Source of the DNA: a bacterium
GTDB taxonomy: Bacteria > Desulfobacterota > DSWW01
Reading direction: 5' to 3'
DNA: 15,919 nt
NCBI GenBank assembly: GCA_030609865.1
Contig: JAUWSZ010000005.1
Location: 1-15,919 of the forward strand
The first letter of the stretch is position 1; every line of letters starts with the position of its first letter. Of the stretch, positions 7,273 to 13,399 are shown piece after piece. The position numbers and the translations under genes were made by a program. Below the pieces are notes generated by a model. That model saw only the letters and a list, made by a program, of their open reading frames with translations. It was not told the origin of the DNA and did no database searches.

Positions 7273-8370
7273 CTATGTCATGGAGATACCAAACCATTCC
7301 AGGATGCGAGCGTTTTCGTCCCTCGGGGAGGTGTGCGAAAGGTCGTGGACAACGCGCAGGGTGATGTCGGCCCCCATCTGTTCGAGTACCTTGGCATCCC
7401 GCTGTGCGATCTCCAGGCGAAACATCCAGTCGAGCGCTCCGTGTACCCAGTAGATCCGCTTTCCACGGGCCCTTTGAAGGTCGGCAGGGGGCAGCGCGCA
7501 GGCGATTACGGCATAAGCGGTGAACGGGGACTCGCCCTGCAGGCCGTTGGCCAGGGCAAAGGTCCCCCCGTCCGATATGCCGGTCAGCAGCATCCGGTGC
7601 GAATCCACATTCCACTTTTCCCTGACCTCTTCGAGCACGGCCGCTATGGCCGCTCCGTCGATCTGCGGCATGAGCAGGGACCAGGTGGTCCCCGACGAGG
7701 TCGGTGCCAGGAGCAGGAAGCGCCGGCTGCGCGCTTCCCGAAGCCAGGTCCAAAGGAAGTCCCGGCCGTGACCGAATCCGCCGTGCAGGGCGGTCACGAG
7801 GGGCCAGGCCTGCGAACCGTCGTAAGACTCCGGCACATACAGAGAATAGGATCCCCGGGCATAAGGGTCGCGGTCAGTTCCGACGTGACGCAGGCCGCTG
7901 CCGGCCTTGGGCGGAGGATCCGGATCGAGTTCCGGGGCACGATCTCTGACCTCGGGCTCGAGAAAGAACCGGTTGATCGTGGGGAGGGCGTGGCGCAGGC
8001 GGAAAAGCTGCTCCTGAGCACGGCAGAATTTCCGAAGGCCCTGCAGGACCTGAATGACCGTCTTCTCCATGTCGCTGCGACTGGACGTTGTGATCAGCTC
8101 GAGGGCCTCGGCGACGAGGCCTGCGGATCTGTCGACCGCGTCCCGGACCCCCTCGAAGCCTCGAGAGGGCTCCATCTTGCGGATGTCCCGTCGGGCCTGG
8201 TCGAGGGAAGGCAGGAGAGGGAGAATCTCTTCCTGGAGGCTTGGGATGGTGGGCGGATGGAACCTGCGCTGGAGATTCTCGATCGCCTTGAGCGTTCTGA
8301 CCAGCTCGGAGCAGAGGTAGTCGAGCTTACGGGAAAATAAGGCCATCCTGCCGTTTGCGTCCGATTCCAT
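7273..8370 (-). CDS. Alpha/beta hydrolase (esterase/phospholipase-like) with helical N-terminal region
   Basis: A probable serine esterase, 365 aa from ATG 8370. Residues 10-125 are helical and charged with no clear family match. After a Pro-rich hinge (about 147-155), the catalytic domain starts at SYSLYVPESYDG. The oxyanion loop is HGGFGHGRD (196-204). The triad reads Ser266 in GISDGG, Asp314 in GALDWMF and His346 in DLSHTSPRDE. No signal peptide is seen, so it is probably cytoplasmic. The domain resembles poly(3-hydroxybutyrate) depolymerase or dienelactone-hydrolase-like esterases, but substrate is open. The start is uncertain: no strong ribosome site precedes 8370, ATG 8346 is possible, and an in-frame TTG at 8487 would add 39 low-complexity residues and run into the divergent promoter. 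It leads the minus-strand operon with the acylase and radical SAM genes. Confidence 0.85.
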   Translation of the reverse strand: MESDANGRMALFSRKLDYLCSELVRTLKAIENLQRRFHPPTIPSLQEEILPLLPSLDQARRDIRKMEPSRGFEGVRDAVDRSAGLVAEALELITTSSRSDMEKTVIQVLQGLRKFCRAQEQLFRLRHALPTINRFFLEPEVRDRAPELDPDPPPKAGSGLRHVGTDRDPYARGSYSLYVPESYDGSQAWPLVTALHGGFGHGRDFLWTWLREARSRRFLLLAPTSSGTTWSLLMPQIDGAAIAAVLEEVREKWNVDSHRMLLTGISDGGTFALANGLQGESPFTAYAVIACALPPADLQRARGKRIYWVHGALDWMFRLEIAQRDAKVLEQMGADITLRVVHDLSHTSPRDENARILEWFGISMT

Positions 8371-8399
8371 CCTTGTGTTTATATCAGACAGTCGGGGGG

Positions 8400-8435
8400 A
8401 TTTCGAGACCCGTTTCCAATAACGGGTATTTCGAG
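8400..8435. repeat. Stem-loop flanked by 8-bp direct repeats in the divergent promoter region
   Basis: ACCCGTT (8408-8414) and AACGGGT (8421-8427) form a perfect 7-bp stem with a 6-nt loop. ATTTCGAG occurs as a direct repeat immediately on both sides (8400-8407 and 8428-8435), and runs of G flank these. It lies between the divergently transcribed hydrolase and kinase genes, so it could be an operator or a tiny inserted element with a target duplication. Confidence 0.45.
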
Positions 8436-8458
8436 GGGGAGGTGTCCTGGCGAGGCCC

Positions 8459-8503
8459 TTGACCCGGAGGGGCGAATGGACTATCAATCTTCCCTTGAAG
8501 GGA
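8459..8503 (+). promoter_or_regulatory. Candidate kinase promoter with palindrome at the start site
   Basis: TTGACC (8459-8464, 5/6 to the -35 consensus) is followed by a 17-bp spacer and TATCAA (8482-8487, 4/6 to the -10 consensus). The predicted transcription start falls near 8494. A 13-bp palindrome, TCCCTT-g-AAGGGA (8491-8503), covers that start and includes the GAAGGGA that acts as ribosome binding site for GTG 8508. It could be an operator. Confidence 0.35.
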
Positions 8504-8507
8504 CCGA

Positions 8508-9251
8508 GTGGTGAAAGCGAGCAAGTCGAAGAAACGTCGAATCGAAGAGTTTGATTTCCAGCCCGGCCGGGTGTTTGCGGGCAAGTATGAAGTCCTGTCC
8601 CGTCTTGGTGCCGGCTGGGAGGGTGAGGTCTTCAAGGTACGCGAGATCAACATGGGAATCGTGCGTGCTGCCAAATTCTTCTACCCGCACCGAAACCCGA
8701 GGGACCGCAACGCGAACTTCTACGCCAAGAAGCTGCACAAGCTCCGCCTCTGCGACATACTGATCCAGTACCACACCCACGAGACGATCCGGTTCAGGGG
8801 GACGCCGATCACCTTCCTGGTGTCCGATTTTGTCGAGGGAGAGCTGTTGTTCGAATTGCTCGAGCATCAGCCGGGCAAGCGACTCACCGTCTTCGAGGGC
8901 CTGCATCTCTTACACAGTCTGGCGTCAGGTATCGAGTGCATTCACCTGCTCGGCGATTATCACGGAGACCTTCATGACGAGAACATCATCGTGAGCCGGT
9001 ATGGCCTGGGGTTCGATGTGAAGCTTGTGGACCTGTTCCACTGGGGCGCGCCAAAGGCCTCGAACATCCATCAGGACGTGTGCGACCTGATTCGGGTCTT
9101 CTACGACGTGATCGGCGGGGCGAAGCACTACGCCAGGCATTCCCGGGTCGTCAAGGAGATCTGCTGTGGTCTGAAGCGGACGATCATTCTGCAGAAATTC
9201 CGTACGGCGGGACAGCTGCGCGAACACCTGGAATCCATCGAGTGGGACTAG
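8508..9251 (+). CDS. Small atypical serine/threonine protein kinase-like protein
   Basis: A 247-aa protein kinase fold. The glycine-rich loop is LGAGWEGEVFKV (33-44) and the ATP-anchoring lysine is K56 in RAAKFF. The catalytic loop reads HGDLHDENII (142-151): D144 replaces the Asp of HRD, and N149 is the metal-binding Asn. The metal-binding DFG motif is altered to VDLFHWG, with D165 kept but Phe-Gly lost. Only about 80 residues follow, so the C-lobe is short and no APE motif or receptor or sensor domain is visible. HGDLHxEN is a form shared with aminoglycoside phosphotransferases and some bacterial kinases, so substrate could be protein or small molecule. GTG 8508 is chosen for the GAAGGGA upstream; GTG 8511 is next. 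No transmembrane segment is seen. It ends with TAG exactly at the edge of the 124-bp element. Confidence 0.8.
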   Translation: MVKASKSKKRRIEEFDFQPGRVFAGKYEVLSRLGAGWEGEVFKVREINMGIVRAAKFFYPHRNPRDRNANFYAKKLHKLRLCDILIQYHTHETIRFRGTPITFLVSDFVEGELLFELLEHQPGKRLTVFEGLHLLHSLASGIECIHLLGDYHGDLHDENIIVSRYGLGFDVKLVDLFHWGAPKASNIHQDVCDLIRVFYDVIGGAKHYARHSRVVKEICCGLKRTIILQKFRTAGQLREHLESIEWD

Positions 9252-9374
9252 CAGGCCGTTGAAAAGCATCCATCTGCTGCGTTCCACCCATCCTTCGTCA
9301 CTGCGGCGTACGGTGTACGCCTCATTCCTCAGGGTTTCGTGCGCCTTGCATATGGACGCTTTTGAACGGCCTGC
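9251..9374. mobile_element. 124-bp MITE-like palindromic element between convergent genes
   Basis: The outer 27 bp (9251-9277 and 9348-9374) are inverted repeats with 24 matches; both outer ends read GCAGGCCGTT. Inside is a perfect palindrome, GGCGTAC-ggt-GTACGCC (9305-9321). The direct repeat CTA flanks the element (9248-9250 and 9375-9377), as a 3-bp target duplication would. It has no ORF. It fills the entire gap between the kinase stop and the M48 peptidase stop. I recall similar sequences (gcggcgtac...gtacgcctcattcctcagg) dispersed in Desulfobacterota genomes. When transcribed it would fold into a long hairpin, so it may act as a terminator for both genes. Confidence 0.75.
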
Positions 9375-10172
9375 CTAGAATAAGGGCTCTCCCTTTCCGT
9401 ATGGGTTCGGCACCCTTCGGTACTCCGCCATCGCCTGTTGGGCAATCGTCCGTAACGCTTCTGCTCGCTCCCGGGAAGCGGGATGGGTGGAGAGAAAAGC
9501 GGGAACTCCGGCTTGTTCCGCCTCGGCGAATCGTTCCCAGAGGGCCACGGCCTCGTTCGGGTCGTATCCTGCCCTTGCCATGTAGATGGTCCCGATGTTG
9601 TCCGCCTCGGTCTCGTGCTTTCGGGAATAGGGCAGGAGGAGCCCGACGTTGGCGGAAAGCCCGATGGCGGCCAGGATCAGCTCTCTGTGTTCCGAGTTCT
9701 GGAGGGACACATCCGCCATGCCGAGCCCCATGTTGAGCAGCAACACCTGGGTCATCCTCTCGGCCCCGTGCCGTGCGATCGCGTGGGCGATCTCGTGCCC
9801 CATGATGGCCGCCAGCCCGGCCTCATTCTTTGCCACCTCCATGATCCCCGTATACACAGCCACCTTGCCGCCGGGCAGGGCAAACGCGTTCTTCTGCGGG
9901 GATTCGATGAGCTTGAACTCCCAGTTCAGGTTCGGCATGTCGGACACCCGCGCAAGGTTCCTCCCCACCTTGTCCACGATCAGGACCCATTTTTTGTTCT
10001 GGGACAGCTTCTCCTGGGACAAGATCTCCCTGTAGGCCTCCTCGCCCATGGCCGCTTCCTGGCCGGGCGAAATCAGGATCAGGGCCTTTCGCTGCGTGTG
10101 GGGGACCACGGCGCAACTTTGTATCATGATGAGGAGAAGGATCATCAGGGAATGGATAGCCGCGCGTCTCAT
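9375..10172 (-). CDS. M48 family zinc metallopeptidase, lipoprotein
   Basis: A 265-aa periplasmic or outer-membrane-attached metalloprotease. The N-terminal hydrophobic stretch ends in a lipobox-like MIQSC with Cys20. The zinc motif is HEIAH (H126, E127, H130) in AAIMGHEIAHAIARHG. The third ligand is probably Glu187 in YSRKHETEAD. Before it is the family block NAFALPGGKVAVYTGI (95-110), and after it GYDPNEAVALWERF and the conserved STHPASRERAEAL. This is the layout of BepA/LoiP/YggG-type peptidases, which remove misfolded or misassembled envelope proteins. No TPR repeat domain follows, unlike BepA. GGAAGGA upstream supports the ATG; ATG at codon 10 is an alternative. It is divergent from the MaoC pair and convergent with the kinase gene, separated from it by a palindromic element. 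Confidence 0.92.
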   Translation of the reverse strand: MRRAAIHSLMILLLIMIQSCAVVPHTQRKALILISPGQEAAMGEEAYREILSQEKLSQNKKWVLIVDKVGRNLARVSDMPNLNWEFKLIESPQKNAFALPGGKVAVYTGIMEVAKNEAGLAAIMGHEIAHAIARHGAERMTQVLLLNMGLGMADVSLQNSEHRELILAAIGLSANVGLLLPYSRKHETEADNIGTIYMARAGYDPNEAVALWERFAEAEQAGVPAFLSTHPASRERAEALRTIAQQAMAEYRRVPNPYGKGEPLF

Positions 10173-10250
10173 TCTTTTTCCTTCCCAAGGACGTGCTCGT
10201 TTCAGGCAGATTGTATACGAAAAGGGCCAGACATGGTAACGTGATCGGCG

Positions 10251-10258
10251 AAAGGAGG
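10251..10258 (+). promoter_or_regulatory. Strong ribosome binding site deciding a GTG start
   Basis: AAAGGAGG ends 7 nt before GTG 10266. It is a near-perfect Shine-Dalgarno match, which makes the non-ATG start of the first MaoC-like gene convincing. Confidence 0.7.
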
Positions 10259-10265
10259 ATCCGAA

Positions 10266-10754
10266 GTGACCCGGGACCTCGAACTGGACGACTTGAGAAA
10301 GAAGATGGACGAAGCGATCTCACGGATGGCCTCGAAGGAGGTCGTCGTCCGCCCCGAAACCATCAAGGACTTCTGCGGGATCGTGCAGGAGACGAATCCT
10401 GTCTATTTTGACCTTCAGGAGGCGAGGCGCGCCGGCTTCGAGAAGATTCCACTTCCCGAGTCCTACCTGCTCACATTGATCACCCCCCTGTCGCACGAGC
10501 TCTTCACGACAGGCATCGGTCCCCTCCTCGGGCCCGTGGTCCAGGGAATCATCCATACCTATTCGGTGATCGAGTTCCTGGGCCCACTGTATTGCGATAC
10601 CCCTTACCGTCTCGAACTGGAGCTTGCAGGGTTGGTGCGGAAGACGGGGAAGATGGGCGAATACTTCGTGGGCACCTTTCCCCACAAGGTCCTCGATGCC
10701 CGGGACAAGCTGATGGCCGTTGACCGGCACGTCTTTTTCTTGAGAACAGCATAG
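10266..10754 (+). CDS. MaoC-like hot-dog protein, non-catalytic (HadA-like) subunit
   Basis: A 162-aa single hot-dog domain of the MaoC N-terminal / FAS1 dehydratase type. After a 25-residue helical lead, residues 25-50 contain the hydratase-2 segment DFCGIVQETNPVYFD. The catalytic His of the (D)xNPxH motif is Tyr47 here, and Glu42 stands at the Asp position. In mycobacterial HadAB and related pairs, one subunit similarly lacks the active-site His and supports substrate binding while the partner does catalysis. The next gene starts 14 nt downstream and carries the His, so the two should form a heterodimeric (R)-specific enoyl-CoA or 3-hydroxyacyl dehydratase. The start is GTG, preceded by AAAGGAGG. 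Substrate chain is unknown. There is no signal peptide, so it is cytoplasmic. Confidence 0.88.
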   Translation: MTRDLELDDLRKKMDEAISRMASKEVVVRPETIKDFCGIVQETNPVYFDLQEARRAGFEKIPLPESYLLTLITPLSHELFTTGIGPLLGPVVQGIIHTYSVIEFLGPLYCDTPYRLELELAGLVRKTGKMGEYFVGTFPHKVLDARDKLMAVDRHVFFLRTA

Positions 10755-10767
10755 AGAGGAGTGCAAA

Positions 10768-11196
10768 ATGTCATCTGTCATCGCCTTCGATGAGATCCGG
10801 GAGCAAGCGGAAATACCTGCTTTGAAGATCGATTTCTCTGCGGCTCGCAACAAGGCGTACTGCGATTTTGTAAACGAGATCAACCCTCTCCACTTTGATC
10901 AGGAATACGCCCGGGCGCTGGGGTACAGGGACATCGTGGTGGCCGGGATCTTCACGGCTTCTCTGTTCCCGAAGCTGATCACCGACTGGCTGGGAAAGCA
11001 GGCCGTCATCGAAAGGATGGAGGTGAAGTTCGAGTCTCCTGCCTATCTGAACGACACGGTGACCTACCGCGGCAGGGTCAAGACAAAGGCGATCGAGATG
11101 GGTGCGAAGAGGCTCGCGTGCGACGTCTGGTCCGAGAACGCCCTTGCAGAAAGGCTTGCGTCAGCCACGATTTTTCTTTGTTTTCAAGAAGAGTAA
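10768..11196 (+). CDS. MaoC family dehydratase, catalytic (HadB-like) subunit
   Basis: A 142-aa hot-dog protein. The hydratase-2 motif reads FVNEINPLHFDQEYARALGY, with catalytic His42 and Glu37 at the position usually held by Asp. The loop GYRDIVVAGIFTASL (49-63) matches the conserved 'GF.. .vahG' segment. Later come VKFESPAYLNDTVTYRGRV (97-115) and the typical C-terminal strand with ASATIFL. The predicted reaction is (R)-specific hydration or dehydration of an acyl-CoA or acyl carrier thioester, together with the upstream His-less subunit. GAGGAG upstream of the ATG supports the start. No synthase or reductase gene accompanies the pair, so its pathway (beta-oxidation, polyhydroxyalkanoate, fatty-acid synthesis) is undetermined. 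Confidence 0.9.
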   Translation: MSSVIAFDEIREQAEIPALKIDFSAARNKAYCDFVNEINPLHFDQEYARALGYRDIVVAGIFTASLFPKLITDWLGKQAVIERMEVKFESPAYLNDTVTYRGRVKTKAIEMGAKRLACDVWSENALAERLASATIFLCFQEE

Positions 11197-11213
11197 CGAC
11201 CCCTCCTTCTTTG

Positions 11214-11277
11214 TTGACACGTTCCTCAGGTCAGTGGTATTGCGTTAGGTGCATGTAAAGTAATAGAATATTATTAC
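11214..11277 (+). promoter_or_regulatory. AT-rich promoter region with 18-bp palindromic operator candidate
   Basis: GTAATA-GAATAT-TATTAC (11260-11277) is a perfect 6-bp inverted repeat around a 6-bp centre, in an AT-rich patch within GC-rich DNA. It covers TAGAAT (11264-11269, 5/6 to the -10 consensus). A perfect TTGACA at 11214-11219 lies farther upstream; the best -10 for it, TATTGC at 11238-11243, is weak. A repressor bound at the palindrome would block the -10 at 11264 for the esterase gene. Which promoter is used is not clear. Confidence 0.4.
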
Positions 11278-11337
11278 ACAGAGTGGCACGAAGCCGAGCC
11301 GGATGCTGGTTTGGCCAAAACCGGAAGGAGAATCGAG

Positions 11338-13389
11338 ATGGCACGGAGACTGGGCCTGCTTGTTGTGTTTGCGATCTCAATCGTGGTCTCGGGTTGCTTT
11401 GGTGACATTTCCGGGACGGTGACCGAGGACGGGATCGGCCTTGAGGGGCTCACGATCGTCCTCACGGGCAACGATTATATGACAGGGCTAACGGACGACG
11501 TAGGGGCCTTCGTGTTCGAGAACGTCAAGGGAGGAACCTACCAGGTTACGATGGATCCTCCTGCGGGCTACACCCGGGCTGTCAGCAAGAAGGTGGTCAA
11601 GGAGTATTTCGCTGACGTGACGGGTGTCGATTTTTCGATCGAATCGGTGACCCAGAGACAGACAACGAGCGGGACGGTCGTCGGATGCAGCACGCCGAAC
11701 GGTGCCCATGCCTGGCTGGGAATACCTTATGCAGCGCCGCCCGTCGGCGACTTACGCTGGAAGGCCCCGACGCCTGCCGCGGGTTGGCCGGATGCATGGC
11801 TGGCCCTGGAGACAGGCTCCGTATGCACGCAGATTGCAGACCTTCTTTCCGATGCCCCTGAGGAGCTGTACGGTACACCGATCGGATCGGAAGACTGCCT
11901 CTACATGAACATCTGGGCCCCCCCGTTTTCCCCCGGCAGCATACCGACAGGGGGCGACCGGGTCCCCGTGATGGTGTGGATCCACGGTGGCGGGAACAGC
12001 ATAGGCGACGGGGGAAGCTACGATGGACAGTTTCTCGCCCAGATGTACAACGTCATCCTGATCAGCTTCAATTACAGACTCGGGCCCTTTGGCTGGTTCA
12101 CGCATCCTGCCCTCGCGACCGGGGATGCCCTGGACGATTCCGGCAACTGGGGCACCCTCGATGCCGTTCATGTCCTGGACTGGGTGCAGGACAACATCGA
12201 GAATTTCGGCGGGACCCCGGACAACGTGACCGTGGTCGGCGAGTCGGCGGGCTCCCGGGACACGCTCGCCATGATGATCTCCCCCCAGGCGACCGGAAAG
12301 TTCCACCGGGCCGTGGCGGAGAGCGGCGGCATAGGCACGACCGAGGTCGCCGTGTGCTGGAACTACACCGAGGATGGCGGACATTCCCGCAGCTCCCGGG
12401 AAGTCATTAACAGCCTCCTCGTCGCGGACGGCACCGCTGCGGACAGGGACGCGGCCATCCTGCATCAGAACGGAATGACCGATGAACAGATTTCCGCCTA
12501 CCTGTACGGCAAGAGCAACGACGAGATCATGACCATGTACGACGGCGGCTACGGGGGCATGATTTCCTGGCCCCAGATGTTTCGGGACGGCACCGTGTTC
12601 CCGACAGCGGATCCGTTGACGCTGTTCGAGGACACCGCGACCTACAACGAAGTGCCCCTGATCATCGGCAGCAACCGGGACGAGAGCAAGCTGTTCATGG
12701 TTCTCGACCCGACCTTCGTGAATATCATCGTGGGGCTCCCTGTCGGGGCCAAGGATCCGGCTTACTATGCCCTGTACTCGCAGTATACGACGGATGCGAT
12801 GAAGGCTGTCTCGGTCGACCGAATCGCCTCGACCCTCAGTCAAACTTCGGGGCAGCCCGGGGTGTTTGCCTACCGGTTCGACTGGGACGAGGAGCCGATC
12901 GTCGTGGGGGTGGACATGGGCTTCCTGCTCGGCGCCGGTCACGGCCTCGAGATCGCCTTCGTCTTCCACGACTTCAACCAGTTCCTGGCGCCTGCCTTTG
13001 CTCCGATGGTCTACACACCGGAGAACCTCGCCGGAAGGCTCGAACTGGGGGGCAGCATGTCCTCCTACTGGGCGGAATTTGCTTACAACGGCGACCCCGG
13101 GACCGGAAGGAGCGGAAGCGAAATCGCCTGGATTGCATGGGACTCGAGCGCTCCGGAGAATGACAAGTTCATCATCTTCGACACCTCGGCCGACGCGGGC
13201 ATCCGGATGTCCTCCGCCGCAATCACTATCGAAGGCCTCTACGCGGACCTGCTGGCCGAGACGGGCTTCACGACCCAGGAACAACACTGCGGGATGTACG
13301 TGCAGCTCTTCGGAGGGTCGGCCTTGTGGGATGACACCGACTACCTGAACCTCGGCGCCGAAGGGTGCGCGGCCTATCCGGTGGATTGA
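11338..13389 (+). CDS. Lipoprotein type-B carboxylesterase with N-terminal beta-sandwich domain
   Basis: A 683-aa exported esterase. GGAAGGAG (11323-11330) sets the ATG at 11338; an in-frame TTG at 11311 is less likely. The signal ends in the lipobox VVSGC (Cys20). Residues about 23-100 (GDISGTVTEDGIGLEGLTI, then GAFVFENVKGGTYQVTMDPP) look like a carboxypeptidase-regulatory or SdrD-B-like beta-sandwich. The esterase domain starts near residue 105. It has GIPYAAPPVGDLRW, SEDCLYMNIW, the oxyanion loop WIHGGGNS, nucleophile Ser303 in GESAGS, acid Glu449 in SNRDESK and His535 in GAGHGLE. These are the classical Ser-Glu-His positions. It should cleave carboxylic esters at the cell envelope. It stands alone: the MaoC pair ends 141 nt upstream and the ClC gene converges 10 nt downstream. 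Confidence 0.92.
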   Translation: MARRLGLLVVFAISIVVSGCFGDISGTVTEDGIGLEGLTIVLTGNDYMTGLTDDVGAFVFENVKGGTYQVTMDPPAGYTRAVSKKVVKEYFADVTGVDFSIESVTQRQTTSGTVVGCSTPNGAHAWLGIPYAAPPVGDLRWKAPTPAAGWPDAWLALETGSVCTQIADLLSDAPEELYGTPIGSEDCLYMNIWAPPFSPGSIPTGGDRVPVMVWIHGGGNSIGDGGSYDGQFLAQMYNVILISFNYRLGPFGWFTHPALATGDALDDSGNWGTLDAVHVLDWVQDNIENFGGTPDNVTVVGESAGSRDTLAMMISPQATGKFHRAVAESGGIGTTEVAVCWNYTEDGGHSRSSREVINSLLVADGTAADRDAAILHQNGMTDEQISAYLYGKSNDEIMTMYDGGYGGMISWPQMFRDGTVFPTADPLTLFEDTATYNEVPLIIGSNRDESKLFMVLDPTFVNIIVGLPVGAKDPAYYALYSQYTTDAMKAVSVDRIASTLSQTSGQPGVFAYRFDWDEEPIVVGVDMGFLLGAGHGLEIAFVFHDFNQFLAPAFAPMVYTPENLAGRLELGGSMSSYWAEFAYNGDPGTGRSGSEIAWIAWDSSAPENDKFIIFDTSADAGIRMSSAAITIEGLYADLLAETGFTTQEQHCGMYVQLFGGSALWDDTDYLNLGAEGCAAYPVD

Positions 13390-13399
13390 GCCCGGGTGG

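Noticed and set aside
7261..7273. GCTTTGCCAAAGC hairpin between the hydrolase and acylase genes as a terminator
   Set aside because: Short 5-bp stem with a 3-nt loop, no T-tract, and it overlaps the hydrolase stop codon; the genes are probably co-transcribed.
7264..8340. 358-residue plus-strand ORF across the alpha/beta hydrolase gene
   Set aside because: No recognisable motif; the minus strand carries an intact triad and oxyanion loop.
8371..8487. Extension of the hydrolase to a TTG start at 8487
   Set aside because: It would add 39 Arg/Pro-rich residues and cover the stem-loop and the divergent kinase promoter. ATG 8370 or 8346 is more natural.
10173..10250. TATAC-containing sequence near 10213 as a divergent promoter
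   Set aside because: GTATAC gives a partial -10 on either strand, but I could find no convincing -35 at proper spacing.
11752..13287. 511-residue ORF antisense to the esterase
   Set aside because: Low-complexity translation with no motifs; the opposite strand carries a complete Ser-Glu-His esterase.
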